This document shows, piece by piece, positions 35,396-45,202 of a DNA stretch of 61,057 nucleotides (the first letter of the stretch is position 1; the number at the start of each line of letters is the position of its first letter). This DNA is from Caldanaerobius fijiensis DSM 17918. GTDB taxonomy: Bacteria > Bacillota > Thermoanaerobacteria > Thermoanaerobacterales > Caldanaerobiaceae. The notes beneath the pieces were generated by a model, which made no database searches, had not been told where the DNA came from, and worked only from the letters and a program-made list of their open reading frames with translations. Location: assembly GCF_900129075.1 (NCBI RefSeq), contig NZ_FQVH01000014.1, positions 1-61,057 on the forward strand, given 5' to 3'. The translations under genes were made by a program, and so were the position numbers.

Positions 35396-35698
35396 ATGAA
35401 TTGTTCTAATATAAGGCTGATTAACATTGGCTTTGGGAATATCATCTCAGCCAATAAATTGGTAGCCATAGTGAGTCCTGAATCTGCACCTATAAAGAGG
35501 ATAATCCAAGAGGCCAGAGACAGGGGCATGCTTATTGATGCTACTTATGGTAGAAGGACGAGAGCCGTTATAATCACTGACAGCGACCATGTTATACTGG
35601 CAGCAGTGCAGCCGGAAACGGTTGCCAATCGATTAAATTCCAAAGATTTTGATATAGATGAAAATATCCTTGAGGAACCTGAGGATCAAGAAGAATGA
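35396..35698 (+). CDS. remA: RemA/DUF370 family DNA-binding regulator
   Basis: 100 residues: '[75 protein letters not shown]', near-identical to the RemA pattern. In Bacillus subtilis RemA activates biofilm matrix and osmoprotection genes as a ring-shaped DNA-binding oligomer. ATG 35396 ('MNCSNIRL') is the only start giving the family N terminus. The strong AAAGGAGG (35325-35332) lies 64 bases upstream, separated by a hairpin (see findings). Remains beside gmk as in most Firmicutes. Confidence 0.93.
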   Translation: MNCSNIRLINIGFGNIISANKLVAIVSPESAPIKRIIQEARDRGMLIDATYGRRTRAVIITDSDHVILAAVQPETVANRLNSKDFDIDENILEEPEDQEE

Positions 35699-35710
35699 GG
35701 TGTAAAGTTA

Positions 35711-36322
35711 ATGGAATGTGGATTGTTAATTGTTCTATCCGGTCCTTCTGGTGCAGGGAAAGGCACGATTTGCAAAGAACTATGTGAGAGAAATAAACAG
35801 TATAGATTAAGTATATCGGTGACCACCAGGAAGCCCAGAAAAGGCGAAGTCGATGGGAAAAATTATTTTTTTAAGGATTTAGAACAATTTCAAAAGATGG
35901 TGGAGGAAAACCAGCTGTTAGAATGGGCAAAGGTATATGATAATTATTATGGTACGCCCAGGGAATATGTGGAGAAGTCTCTGAAAGAAGGGTATGATGT
36001 TATCCTTGAGATAGATATTCAGGGCGCTTTGAAGGTTAAAGAAAAATTCCCTGAGGGTGTTTTTATTTTTATACTCCCCCCGTCTATGGAGGAATTAAAA
36101 AAGAGAATAATAAATCGCGGAACTGAGACGGAAGAAGAGATAATGAAAAGGTTTAAGTCGGCATATGATGAGTTAAATTATATTTCGAAATATAATTATG
36201 TCGTTGTAAACGACGATGTTGAGGAAGCAATAAAGAAAATTGAGTCAATAATAATAGCAGAAAAGTGCAGAGTGGATAGAAACAAAGAATATTACCTAAA
36301 TATAAGGGAGGGGTTAGTATGA
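35711..36322 (+). CDS. gmk: Guanylate kinase
   Basis: 203 residues: P-loop 'LSGPSGAGKGTICKEL', 'SVTTRKPRKGEVDGKNYFF' (GMP binding) and 'ILEIDIQGALKVKEKFP'. Phosphorylates GMP to GDP. GAGGTG ten bases before ATG. Overlaps rpoZ by four bases (ATGA). Confidence 0.97.
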   Translation: MECGLLIVLSGPSGAGKGTICKELCERNKQYRLSISVTTRKPRKGEVDGKNYFFKDLEQFQKMVEENQLLEWAKVYDNYYGTPREYVEKSLKEGYDVILEIDIQGALKVKEKFPEGVFIFILPPSMEELKKRIINRGTETEEEIMKRFKSAYDELNYISKYNYVVVNDDVEEAIKKIESIIIAEKCRVDRNKEYYLNIREGLV

Positions 36323-36525
36323 TATATCCACCTATAAAAGATCTTCTGAAAAAATCTGAAGATAAATATACTCTGGCGGTTATGGTCGCCAAGAGGGCGA
36401 GACAGCTGGTAGCAGGTGATAAGAAACTTGTAGATGTAGACTCGGACAATCCTGTAGTTGTGGCTATAAATGAGATAAATGGTGGCAAAATTACCTTTGA
36501 ACGCACCAAAGTGGGCATTAAATAA
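36319..36525 (+). CDS. rpoZ: RNA polymerase omega subunit
   Basis: 68 residues: 'MIYPPIKDLLKKSEDKYTLAVMVAKRARQLVAG' matches the omega helix with the 'RARQL' motif; the C-terminal part is short as in Firmicutes. It assists beta' folding and ppGpp binding in some bacteria. Start overlaps the gmk stop as ATGA, indicating coupling. Confidence 0.96.
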   Translation: MIYPPIKDLLKKSEDKYTLAVMVAKRARQLVAGDKKLVDVDSDNPVVVAINEINGGKITFERTKVGIK

Positions 36526-36546
36526 ATTTTTGTAAGGATGATGATT

Positions 36547-37740
36547 ATGCTAAAAGATAAAAAGGTTGTATTGGGGGTTACGGGTGGTATAGCAGCGTAT
36601 AAGGCTGCAGAACTAGCGAGGTTTCTCATTAGAGAAGGTGCTTCAGTCAAAGTGATCATGACTGAGTCTGCCACCCGTTTTATAACTCCTTTGACCTTTC
36701 AGACTCTTACGAATAATCCAGTGGCTGTAGATATGTTTGAGGAGCCGGTGGCTTGGGAGATCGAACATATATCCCTGGCTAAATGGGCGGATGTATTTTT
36801 AATCGCGCCGGCTACGGCTAATATTATAGGGAAAATAGCTTCGGGCATAGCTGATGATATACTTACGACTACTGTGATGGCTACAAAGGCTCCTGTAGTC
36901 ATTGCGCCGGCTATGAACGTCAATATGTATAATAATCCCATTACTCAGAGAAATATTGATTTGTTGCGGCAATATGGGTATTATTTTGTGCAGCCAGAGT
37001 CAGGGGAGCTGGCTTGCGGAGATATTGGTCAGGGCAGACTGGCAGATATAAGTAGCATTGTAGATTTTGTGAAATCTTTATTTGTAAAAAAGGACCTGGT
37101 GGGTAGAAAGATTTTGGTGACGGCAGGGCCTACCAGAGAACCTATAGATCCTGTGAGGTATATTTCAAATTATTCCTCCGGCAAAATGGGCTATGCGCTG
37201 GCAAAGGCGGCGAGAGATAGAGGTGCAGAGGTTATCCTGATTTCGGGACCTACATCAATAGATCCACCTATAGGGGTTATGTTTGAGCGAGTATCTACGG
37301 CTGAACAGATGAGAGATAAGGTATTGCAATATTTTGACGAGGTAGATGCTGTGATAATGTCTGCAGCGGTAGCTGATTACAGACCTATGAACTACAGTAA
37401 TGTAAAGATAAAAAAAGACGATAGCGAAATGACAATTCGACTGAGTAAAAATCCGGATATATTAAAGGAATTAGGCGATAAAAAAGGTAGACAGGTGCTT
37501 ATAGGATTTGCTGCGGAGACAGATAACATCGTGATGAATGCCAGTAAAAAAATAAAGGAAAAAAATCTTGATATGATCGTTATCAATGATGTGACTCAGC
37601 CAGGGGCTGGTTTTGAAGTGGATACGAATATAGTAAAGATAATAACAAAAGACGGTGATATTAAGGATTTTCCGTTAATGAATAAATATGATCTGTCCCA
37701 TGCTATATTGGATTTGGCGGCGAATCTAATGGTCAGGTAA
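36547..37740 (+). CDS. coaBC: Bifunctional phosphopantothenoylcysteine decarboxylase/synthetase
   Basis: About 397 residues. CoaC part: 'VVLGVTGGIAAYKAAEL', 'MNVNMYNNPITQRN' and the 'PESGELACGDIGQGRL' catalytic Cys region. CoaB part from about residue 185: 'KILVTAGPTREPIDPVRYISNYSSGKMGYALAKAA' and 'KIKK' near 290. Two consecutive steps of coenzyme A synthesis. Three in-frame ATGs exist (36538, 36541, 36547); TAAGG 9 bases upstream favours 36547. Forms a core unit with rpoZ and priA. Confidence 0.96.
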   Translation: MLKDKKVVLGVTGGIAAYKAAELARFLIREGASVKVIMTESATRFITPLTFQTLTNNPVAVDMFEEPVAWEIEHISLAKWADVFLIAPATANIIGKIASGIADDILTTTVMATKAPVVIAPAMNVNMYNNPITQRNIDLLRQYGYYFVQPESGELACGDIGQGRLADISSIVDFVKSLFVKKDLVGRKILVTAGPTREPIDPVRYISNYSSGKMGYALAKAARDRGAEVILISGPTSIDPPIGVMFERVSTAEQMRDKVLQYFDEVDAVIMSAAVADYRPMNYSNVKIKKDDSEMTIRLSKNPDILKELGDKKGRQVLIGFAAETDNIVMNASKKIKEKNLDMIVINDVTQPGAGFEVDTNIVKIITKDGDIKDFPLMNKYDLSHAILDLAANLMVR

Positions 37741-37769
37741 CTGGCCATTTTTGCTTAGGGGGAAATGCT

Positions 37770-39989
37770 TTGAGGTATGCGGAGGTTATAATAGATATCA
37801 ATTCATCCAATGTGGATAAGATATACGATTACGCAGTACCCGACGATATTGATGTAAAGCCAGGAATCAGAGTTGTAGTAGACTTCAATAAAAGACTTGT
37901 TGAAGGCTTTATCGTAGGTGTAAAGGAAAAAAGTGATGTTGATAGTTCTAGGATTAAAAGCATTATGAGAATTATTGATTCAAAACCTGTGTTAACTGAA
38001 AAACAACTGGTGCTGGCTTACTGGATGAAAGAAAGATATCTTTGTCATCTGGTTGAAGCTTTAAGGTGTATTATGCCCGTCGATGTCAAAAAATCTATGG
38101 AAATGGCCCATATGGTAGTAGAATTGAAAGTGTCTATTGCAGAAATAGAACAATTTATATTCTCAAATAAGAAGAATACGAGACAGATCGCTGTTCTTAA
38201 AGAGCTTTTGAATAGAGGTGACAATCCTGTAAAAGCTTCTGAGTTAATAAAGGCAACAGGCAGTGATTATGGGGTTTTAAAGCGTTTAAAAGAAAAAGGT
38301 CTTATCGATGTGTACTATATAGATACAGAAAAAAATCCATATAGCTCTTGTAATTACGGCAGAACGGAAAGATTAGAGTTAACAGCTGAACAGCGTAAGG
38401 CGTTGGACGAGATCAAAAAGGGAATGGACGCATCTAAGGGCAAATACCTAATACATGGTGTGACGGGAAGCGGGAAGACGGAGATATTCCTCCAGGCTAT
38501 AGAATATAATATAAAAAAAGGAAAAGATGCCATAGTGCTGGTTCCAGAGATATCATTAACACCTCAGACTATAGAGCGCTTTAAGGGTAGATTTGGTGAT
38601 AATGTAGCCGTTTTACATAGCAGACTTTCTGATGGAGAACGCATTGATCAATGGAAAAGGATAATGGATGGGAAAGTGAAAGTGGTGGTAGGAGTCAGGA
38701 GTGCCGTGTTCGCGCCGTTTAAAAATCTGGGTCTTGTGATTGTGGATGAAGAGCATGAGAGCACGTATAAGCAATCGGACATGAGACCCAAATACGATGC
38801 CAGGGAGGTAGCTGAAAGAAGATGCGAATTGGAAGGTGCTGTGCTTGTACTGGCGTCGGCTACGCCTTCGATTTTGAACTATTATAGGGCTGTTGAAGGC
38901 CATCTTAATCTTCTGCGCCTAAAGAAAAGGGTTAACAATAAAAAACTGCCTTATGTGCATATAGTGGATATGAGGCAGGAATTGATGTCCGGGAATAGAT
39001 CGATTTTTAGCAAAGAACTATACGATGAGATGAAAAATACCCTGGCGAGAAAAGAACAGCTGATCTTATTTTTGAACAGAAGGGGTTTTTACACCTTTGT
39101 ATCCTGTAGGTTGTGTGGCTATGTTATGAAATGCCCTCATTGTAATATATCTTTGACGTTCCATGCCGATGGAACATTGCAGTGCCATTATTGTGGGTAT
39201 AGCATTTATATGCCGAAATCATGTCCTGCTTGCGGCCAAAACAGTATAAGATATTTTGGTATGGGGACAGAAAGGGTTGAAAAAGAAGTTAAAGCTCTAT
39301 TTCCGGACGCCAGAATTCTCAGGATGGATGTGGATACTACCAGAAAAAAAGGTTCTTTTGAGAAAATTTACACGGCATTTAAAAACAGGGAAGCAGATAT
39401 CCTTATAGGAACTCAGATGATATCAAAAGGATTGGATTTTCCCGGAGTTTCTCTTGTTGGAATTATAACGGCAGATACAGCCTTGAATTTCCCGGAGTAT
39501 AATGCCTCGGAACGTACTTTTCAGCTTATAACTCAGGTAGCTGGTAGGGCGGGAAGGGGTAATAGACAAGGGAAGGTTATCATACAAACGTATTATCCCG
39601 ATCATTATGCTATTTTATGTGCGAAAAACCATGACTACGAGGGATTTTACAGGAGGGAAATCACATTTCGGGAAAAATCTGACTATCCACCTTTTTCGGA
39701 ACTTGCTGTTTTTACACTATCAGGATTTGATGATAAAATTGTAAAGGAGAAATCCATGTTGCTGTATGATATAATAGAAACATATAATGAACCTGATATC
39801 CAGGTCTTCAAACCGATGCCAGCTATGCTCCACAAGTTGAGGGATAAATATAGGTGGAATATCGTATTGAAAAGCAAAAACGGCGATATATTAAGGTATA
39901 CTATAAATCGCAGTTATGATAAAATAAAATCGATGTTAGACAAAGACGTTTTGATATCATATGATATAAATTATATTACGTTGATATAG
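37770..39989 (+). CDS. priA: Primosomal replication-restart helicase PriA
   Basis: 739 residues from TTG 37770. N-terminal DNA-binding domain 'YAEVIIDINSSNVDKIYDYAVP', Walker A 'HGVTGSGKTEIFLQ', 'VDEEHE', two zinc-binding Cys pairs plus more ('CRLCGYVMKCPHC', 'CHYCGY', 'CPACGQ') and helicase motifs 'LIGTQMISKGLDFPGVSLVGI' and 'QVAGRAGRG'. Restarts stalled replication forks. Starts with TTG, after a purine-rich site (gggggaaatgc). Confidence 0.97.
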   Translation: MRYAEVIIDINSSNVDKIYDYAVPDDIDVKPGIRVVVDFNKRLVEGFIVGVKEKSDVDSSRIKSIMRIIDSKPVLTEKQLVLAYWMKERYLCHLVEALRCIMPVDVKKSMEMAHMVVELKVSIAEIEQFIFSNKKNTRQIAVLKELLNRGDNPVKASELIKATGSDYGVLKRLKEKGLIDVYYIDTEKNPYSSCNYGRTERLELTAEQRKALDEIKKGMDASKGKYLIHGVTGSGKTEIFLQAIEYNIKKGKDAIVLVPEISLTPQTIERFKGRFGDNVAVLHSRLSDGERIDQWKRIMDGKVKVVVGVRSAVFAPFKNLGLVIVDEEHESTYKQSDMRPKYDAREVAERRCELEGAVLVLASATPSILNYYRAVEGHLNLLRLKKRVNNKKLPYVHIVDMRQELMSGNRSIFSKELYDEMKNTLARKEQLILFLNRRGFYTFVSCRLCGYVMKCPHCNISLTFHADGTLQCHYCGYSIYMPKSCPACGQNSIRYFGMGTERVEKEVKALFPDARILRMDVDTTRKKGSFEKIYTAFKNREADILIGTQMISKGLDFPGVSLVGIITADTALNFPEYNASERTFQLITQVAGRAGRGNRQGKVIIQTYYPDHYAILCAKNHDYEGFYRREITFREKSDYPPFSELAVFTLSGFDDKIVKEKSMLLYDIIETYNEPDIQVFKPMPAMLHKLRDKYRWNIVLKSKNGDILRYTINRSYDKIKSMLDKDVLISYDINYITLI

Positions 39990-40001
39990 GAGGAGAAGGA
40001 T

Positions 40002-40487
40002 TTGGCGATAAGAAATATTAGAATATACGATGATGAGATTTTGAGGAAGAAGGCCAAAAAGGTGGATCAATTTGATGACAGATTAAAGCAACTTTTGGAT
40101 GATATGGCAGAAACTATGTATCAGGCTAATGGAGTCGGGTTGGCTGCACCTCAAGTGGGTATATTGAAAAGAGCGGTAGTAATAGATATCGGAGAGGGGA
40201 TCGTGGAACTTATCAACCCGGTGATTGTAGAACAGGAAGGGGAACAGGTAGACGTAGAAGGGTGCTTGAGTATTCCCAATGTCCTTGGCGAGGTGAAGAG
40301 ACCTAAGAAGGTAAAGGTTGAAGCCCAGGACAGGGCGGGCAATAGGATAGAATTGACCGGTGAAGATTTGATGGCGAGGGCTATTTGCCATGAACTTGAT
40401 CATCTTGAAGGAGTGCTGTTTATAGATAAGGTGATAAGATTTGTGGATAAAGATGAGAAGAGTAAAAGAGAAGTGAAAAGGCCATGA
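40002..40487 (+). CDS. def: Peptide deformylase
   Basis: 161 residues from TTG 40002, preceded by AGGAGGAGAAGGA. All three motifs: '[10 protein letters not shown]', 'EGCLSIP' (metal Cys) and 'HELDHLEG' (metal His, catalytic Glu). Removes the N-formyl group from nascent proteins. Overlaps fmt by ATGA, pairing deformylation with Met-tRNA formylation. Confidence 0.97.
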   Translation: MAIRNIRIYDDEILRKKAKKVDQFDDRLKQLLDDMAETMYQANGVGLAAPQVGILKRAVVIDIGEGIVELINPVIVEQEGEQVDVEGCLSIPNVLGEVKRPKKVKVEAQDRAGNRIELTGEDLMARAICHELDHLEGVLFIDKVIRFVDKDEKSKREVKRP

Positions 40488-41425
40488 AGACGGTTTTTAT
40501 GGGAACACCTGATTTTGCAGTACCGTGCCTTAGAGTTGTAGCAGAGAATACCGATTTGGCTCTGGTAGTTACTCAACCTGACAGACCTCAAGGGAGAGGT
40601 CATAAGCTCAAGCCGCCTGCTGTTAAAGAAGAAGCTCAGAAATATGGCTTGAAAGTAATACAACCTGAAAAACTTAAAGATAACTATGAATTTTTAAGCA
40701 TGTTAAAGGATATAAAGCCTGATTTGATTGTAGTAGTGGCGTATGGTAAAATATTACGTAAGGAAGTATTGGATATCCCTGTATATGGTTGTGTCAATGT
40801 TCATGCGTCGTTGCTTCCGAAATATAGAGGTGCTGCTCCTATAAATTGGGCTATAATAAACGGCGAAAAGAACACGGGCATAACCACCATGCTTATGGAC
40901 ACAGGATTGGACACGGGAGATATTCTCCTACAGGAATCTCTGGACATTGAAGATGAGGATACTGCCGGCACGCTACATGATAAGTTAAAGGTGCTTGGGG
41001 CAAAGGTGCTGTACGATACATTACAGATGATCGAATCGGGCAAAATTAACAGGATTCCGCAGGATAACAGTGAGAGTACCTATGCACCTATGCTGGACAA
41101 AAATACAGGTCTAATCGACTGGAATAAAAGTGCCAAGGATATAGTGAATTTGATAAGAGGTACAAATCCATGGCCGGGTGCATTTACCTATTATGAGGGT
41201 CGAGTGTTGAAGATATGGAAGGCCCAGGTGGTAGAGTCTCATAAGGCAGGTCTAGCGGGAGAAGTAATAATGTCCGACGAAAAGAAGGGTCTTGTGGTAT
41301 GTTGCGGGGAAGGATGCATAAGCATACAGGAACTTCAGGAACCGAATTCAAAGAAGATGTCTTACATGGAATACTTAAGAGGTCATCGTATAGAGGAAGG
41401 AAAATTGTTGGGTGATGTTAGCTAA
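40484..41425 (+). CDS. fmt: Methionyl-tRNA formyltransferase
   Basis: 313 residues: '[13 protein letters not shown]', '[11 protein letters not shown]' and '[32 protein letters not shown]' (catalytic Asn-His-Asp region), plus the C-terminal OB-fold tRNA-binding domain. Makes fMet-tRNA for initiation from 10-formyl-THF. ATGA overlap with def; overlaps the next gene by 11 bases. Confidence 0.97.
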   Translation: MKTVFMGTPDFAVPCLRVVAENTDLALVVTQPDRPQGRGHKLKPPAVKEEAQKYGLKVIQPEKLKDNYEFLSMLKDIKPDLIVVVAYGKILRKEVLDIPVYGCVNVHASLLPKYRGAAPINWAIINGEKNTGITTMLMDTGLDTGDILLQESLDIEDEDTAGTLHDKLKVLGAKVLYDTLQMIESGKINRIPQDNSESTYAPMLDKNTGLIDWNKSAKDIVNLIRGTNPWPGAFTYYEGRVLKIWKAQVVESHKAGLAGEVIMSDEKKGLVVCCGEGCISIQELQEPNSKKMSYMEYLRGHRIEEGKLLGDVS

Positions 41426-42167
41426 GAAAAGAATTTTATTGGGTATTGCGCTGGGGATTGCTCTTGTTTTAGGTGCGGCGGGAATTGCTTTAATATATCT
41501 TTTGCTCAGAGGTAATATTTATATTTATAAGGCGGCTATGGCAATAGCGGTTATATTGCTTTTTGCGGTGATGCTTACTCTTTTTATATCCCTCTCAATT
41601 TTAATATTCGCGCTTATTAGTAAAAAGCCAAGTTCGTTTATTAGAAATTTTGCAAGTAAGCTGCTTAGCACGGTATTTTCAGTTGTCATGCCTGTGTGCA
41701 GATTTCTAAAATTAGATATAGAGAGAGTTCAGGCATCCTATGCAGAAATAAATAATACAATTATAAGGTCTAATAGAATTTATGTTCAGCCAAAGGATAT
41801 ACTTATATTAGCACCCCACTGCTTACAGTGGTCGGGTTGTAATAGGAGGATAACCGTTGATGTAAAAAATTGCGCTCGCTGCGGAAAGTGTGCGGTAGCG
41901 GGTTTGCTGGATATTTCTGAAAAATACGGTGTAAAACTGACTATAGCTACAGGGGGAACTCTTGCCAGAAAAAAGGTTCAGGAATACAGACCCATGGCTA
42001 TAGTGGCTATAGCGTGCGAGAGGGATTTATCCAGTGGAATACAGGATGTCAATGTAATACCTGTGTTGGGGATATTGAATGAAAGGCCTTATGGTCCATG
42101 TTTCAATACCACTGTCAATTTAAGCAGTGTTGAAGAGGCAGTTAAATTCTTTTTAAAGGAGGAGTGA
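41415..42167 (+). CDS. DUF116 membrane-anchored Cys-rich protein
   Basis: 250 residues. Two N-terminal membrane segments (about 5-30 and 38-65), then a soluble domain with 'LAPHCLQWSGCNRRI', 'CARCGKCAVAGLLDI' and 'IACERDL'. These cysteines suggest a metal or Fe-S site. The family is common between fmt and rsmB in Clostridia; its role is unknown. ATG 41415 (GTG 41412 adjacent is an alternative); starts within fmt. Confidence 0.88.
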   Translation: MLAKKRILLGIALGIALVLGAAGIALIYLLLRGNIYIYKAAMAIAVILLFAVMLTLFISLSILIFALISKKPSSFIRNFASKLLSTVFSVVMPVCRFLKLDIERVQASYAEINNTIIRSNRIYVQPKDILILAPHCLQWSGCNRRITVDVKNCARCGKCAVAGLLDISEKYGVKLTIATGGTLARKKVQEYRPMAIVAIACERDLSSGIQDVNVIPVLGILNERPYGPCFNTTVNLSSVEEAVKFFLKEE

Positions 42168-42170
42168 ATT

Positions 42171-42863
42171 ATGCCTTTTTTCTATGGTATTGATTATACC
42201 TATGTGGTATATGTACTTCCAGCCATTATTTTTGCACTTTATGCACAGGCGAAAGTTCAGAGCACTTTTGCTAGATATCTTGAAGTACCTAACAGCTATG
42301 GCTTTACGGGAGCTGCGGTTGCAAGGAGCTTATTGGATAGAAACGGTCTTTACGATGTAGAGATTCAGATGATCCCTGGTAGTCTGACAGACCATTATGA
42401 CCCCAGAAGTAAGGTGTTGAGGTTATCTGAAGCCGTCTACGGCAGTAGTTCAATAGCAGCTATAGGAGTTGCCGCTCATGAAACCGGTCATGCCCTTCAG
42501 CATGCGCAGGGTTATGCGCCTCTGGCTGTAAGAAATGCACTGGTGCCTATAGCAAATTTGGGTTCTAATTTGACGTGGATTTTTGTGATAGCAGGTATTA
42601 TATTTGGATTGCCTTCACTTATAAATATCGGGATATTGTTTTTTATCGGCGCTGTATTATTTCAGATTGTGACATTGCCAGTAGAATTTAATGCCAGCAA
42701 TAGGGCTCTTGCCATGCTAAGTGGTGAGGGGTTTATCACAAAAAGTGAATTAAAACCGGTTAGAGCCGTTTTAAGTGCAGCAGCGATGACTTATGTGGCT
42801 GCTACAATTGTGGCTATTGCACAGCTGTTGAGGCTTTTGGCTATTAGGAACAGGGAAGAATGA
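42171..42863 (+). CDS. yugP: YugP-family membrane zinc metallopeptidase
   Basis: 230 residues. Starts with a membrane segment 'YVVYVLPAIIFALYAQAKV', then 'VLRLSEAVYGSSSIAAIGVAAHETGHALQHAQGY' with the HEXXH-type zinc site (HETGH), two central membrane helices, 'EFNASNRAL' (a third zinc ligand is likely here) and a final helix. Putative membrane-embedded protease of unknown substrate. GGAGG precedes ATG; overlaps rsmB by ATGA. Confidence 0.92.
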   Translation: MPFFYGIDYTYVVYVLPAIIFALYAQAKVQSTFARYLEVPNSYGFTGAAVARSLLDRNGLYDVEIQMIPGSLTDHYDPRSKVLRLSEAVYGSSSIAAIGVAAHETGHALQHAQGYAPLAVRNALVPIANLGSNLTWIFVIAGIIFGLPSLINIGILFFIGAVLFQIVTLPVEFNASNRALAMLSGEGFITKSELKPVRAVLSAAAMTYVAATIVAIAQLLRLLAIRNREE

Positions 42864-44143
42864 TGAAGGCAAGAGAATTAGCTTTTAAGGTTTTAATGGA
42901 TGTAGAAGAAAATAAATCCTATGCAGATATGGCGTTAAAAAAATATCTTGATAAATTCCGTTTAGATTCAAGGGATAGGGCGCTAGTGACAGAGCTGGTT
43001 TATGGGGTTATTGAGCGCAAGAATACTCTGGATTATGTAATAGTTTCACTGGCTAAAAAGGGAACGAAACCTGATCTGCGTGTTTTAAATCTGTTGAGGA
43101 TGGGAATATATCAGATAATGTATCTTGATAAAATTCCTCCTCGGGCGGCCTGTGATGAGGCAGTAGAGCTGACAAAAAAATATTGCGGCATAGGTCCGTC
43201 TAAATTCGTCAATGGGATTATAAGGACGTATTTGAGAAATGGGGTAAAATTTCCTGATGAAAATCTTCAACCCGTTGAATATCTATCTTTAAAGTATTCA
43301 TATCCGGAGTGGATGGTAGAGAGATTTTTAAAAGATTATGACTACGATTTTGTAAAAAGCTTTTTAGAAGCCAGCAATCAAAAGCCTGACGTATCTATAA
43401 GGGTAAATACGTTAAAGACGGATGTAGACGGTCTTACGACAGCTCTGGAAGGACAAGGTATTGAGGTTAAAAAAGGTAAATATGCCAGAGAGGCTCTTTA
43501 TGTATATGGGATTAGAGGGATAGATAAACTTGATTTATACAAAAATGGCCTCTTTCAGGTGCAGGGTGAGAGTTCTATGATGGTATCCCATCTTTTAAAC
43601 CCTGAGCCAGGTGAGTTTATTGTAGACGTATGCAGTGCGCCTGGTGGGAAGGCTACTCATATAGCTCAACTTATGGAAAATAAAGGTATAATACTGGCTA
43701 GAGACCTATATGAGCATAAACTTGCATTGATCCAGAAAAATTGTGAGAGATTGGGCATAAAGATCATAAAGACACAGTTATATGATGCTCGGGAATTGGA
43801 CCAGCATATGGTAAATAAGGCTGATAGGGTTTTGGTTGACGCACCCTGCACAGGATATGGGGTTATACGAAAAAAACCTGATATAAAATGGAGCAGAAAG
43901 CCTGAAGATGAGAAAGAGCTCGTCAGTATACAACATCAGATCTTAAATAATGCAGCAAAGTATGTAAAAAGTGGTGGTCTAGTAGTATATAGCACATGTA
44001 CCATTACTTATGAAGAAAACATGGGACAGGTAGAGAGGTTTTTGCATGAAAACAAAGATTTTGAACTGGAATCAACTACATCATTTTACCCTCATATCCA
44101 TGGTCTTGATGGTTTCTTCATATCCTGCCTAAGGCGAAAATAA
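42860..44143 (+). CDS. rsmB: 16S rRNA (cytosine967-C5)-methyltransferase
   Basis: 427 residues: an N-terminal NusB-like RNA-binding domain (1-140, 'ARELAFKVLMDVEENKSYADMALKK') and a C-terminal SAM domain 'VDVCSAPGGKATHIAQLM', 'VDAPCTGYGVI' (PC motif) and 'VYSTCTI' (TC motif, catalytic Cys). Methylates C967 of 16S rRNA. Start overlaps yugP; a second ATG follows immediately. Confidence 0.96.
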   Translation: MMKARELAFKVLMDVEENKSYADMALKKYLDKFRLDSRDRALVTELVYGVIERKNTLDYVIVSLAKKGTKPDLRVLNLLRMGIYQIMYLDKIPPRAACDEAVELTKKYCGIGPSKFVNGIIRTYLRNGVKFPDENLQPVEYLSLKYSYPEWMVERFLKDYDYDFVKSFLEASNQKPDVSIRVNTLKTDVDGLTTALEGQGIEVKKGKYAREALYVYGIRGIDKLDLYKNGLFQVQGESSMMVSHLLNPEPGEFIVDVCSAPGGKATHIAQLMENKGIILARDLYEHKLALIQKNCERLGIKIIKTQLYDARELDQHMVNKADRVLVDAPCTGYGVIRKKPDIKWSRKPEDEKELVSIQHQILNNAAKYVKSGGLVVYSTCTITYEENMGQVERFLHENKDFELESTTSFYPHIHGLDGFFISCLRRK

Positions 44144-44161
44144 ATATGGAGGATTATTATT

Positions 44162-45193
44162 ATGATAGACCTTTACGATCTTAATGAGAAAGAGTTAGAA
44201 AAATTTTTTGAGAAGATCGGTGAACCTGCTTACAGGGCCAGACAATTGATTAATTGGCTTTATAAGGGCATAAATGATATTTCAGAGATTACAGTATTTT
44301 CTAATGATTTGAAAAATAGAATAAAGGAAAAAGCCTATATAGGAAGATTGTCTATTGTAAAGAAGCAGTTATCAAAAGATAGGAATACTATAAAGTACCT
44401 GTTGAAATTGAAAGATAAAAATGTAATAGAAACCGTAGTCATAAAGTACAGGTTTGGTTATACCCAATGTGTTTCGACGCAGGTTGGATGCAGGATGGGC
44501 TGCGCTTTTTGTGCTTCTACTATAAACGGCATGGAGCGGAATCTTTCGTCGGGTGAAATGATAGAACAAATATTGGCAGCTCAGAGGGACTTGGGGCATA
44601 AAATATCGAGGGTTGTTCTCATGGGTAGCGGCGAGCCTTTTGATAACTATGACGAAGTTTTGAAGTTCGTCAGGTGTATAAATAGCGATAATGGTCTAAA
44701 TATAGGGCAAAGGCATATTACTATTTCAACTTGCGGTATTGTGCCAGGTATTATGAAATTGGCTGATGAAGGGCTGCAGGTTAATTTAGCCGTGTCACTT
44801 CACGCTCCTGATGATGAAATTAGATCTCAGATAATGCCTATTAACAAAAAATACGGTATTGCAGACATATTGCAGGCATGTAAATATTATACGTTGAGAA
44901 CGAATAGAAGGGTAACATTTGAATACGCTCTTATACGAGGTTTTAATGATTCAATACATCATGCTGTGGAATTGGCAAGGCTATTGAGGGATATGTTATG
45001 CCATGTTAACTTGATCCCGGTAAATGAGGTAAATAATCAGTTTGTGAGACCTAGTGAGGAGAGAATACAGGAATTTGCCAAAACTCTTCAGAACAGAGGT
45101 ATCAGTACTACTGTGAGGAGAGAGCTTGGCAGCGATATAGACGCTGCCTGTGGACAACTCAGGAGAAGCTATATGAACAGTATAGGTAAGTGA
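44162..45193 (+). CDS. rlmN: Dual-specificity 23S rRNA A2503/tRNA A37 C2-methyltransferase
   Basis: 343 residues. Radical-SAM cluster 'CRMGCAFCAST' (CxxxCxxC), 'MGSGEPFDNYD', 'LAVSLHAPDDEIRSQIMPINKKY' and the C-terminal catalytic Cys in 'DIDAACGQLR'. GGAGG precedes ATG. Normal length. Lies between rsmB and prpC as in other Firmicutes. Confidence 0.97.
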   Translation: MIDLYDLNEKELEKFFEKIGEPAYRARQLINWLYKGINDISEITVFSNDLKNRIKEKAYIGRLSIVKKQLSKDRNTIKYLLKLKDKNVIETVVIKYRFGYTQCVSTQVGCRMGCAFCASTINGMERNLSSGEMIEQILAAQRDLGHKISRVVLMGSGEPFDNYDEVLKFVRCINSDNGLNIGQRHITISTCGIVPGIMKLADEGLQVNLAVSLHAPDDEIRSQIMPINKKYGIADILQACKYYTLRTNRRVTFEYALIRGFNDSIHHAVELARLLRDMLCHVNLIPVNEVNNQFVRPSEERIQEFAKTLQNRGISTTVRRELGSDIDAACGQLRRSYMNSIGK

Positions 45194-45202
45194 GGTGATA
45201 GG

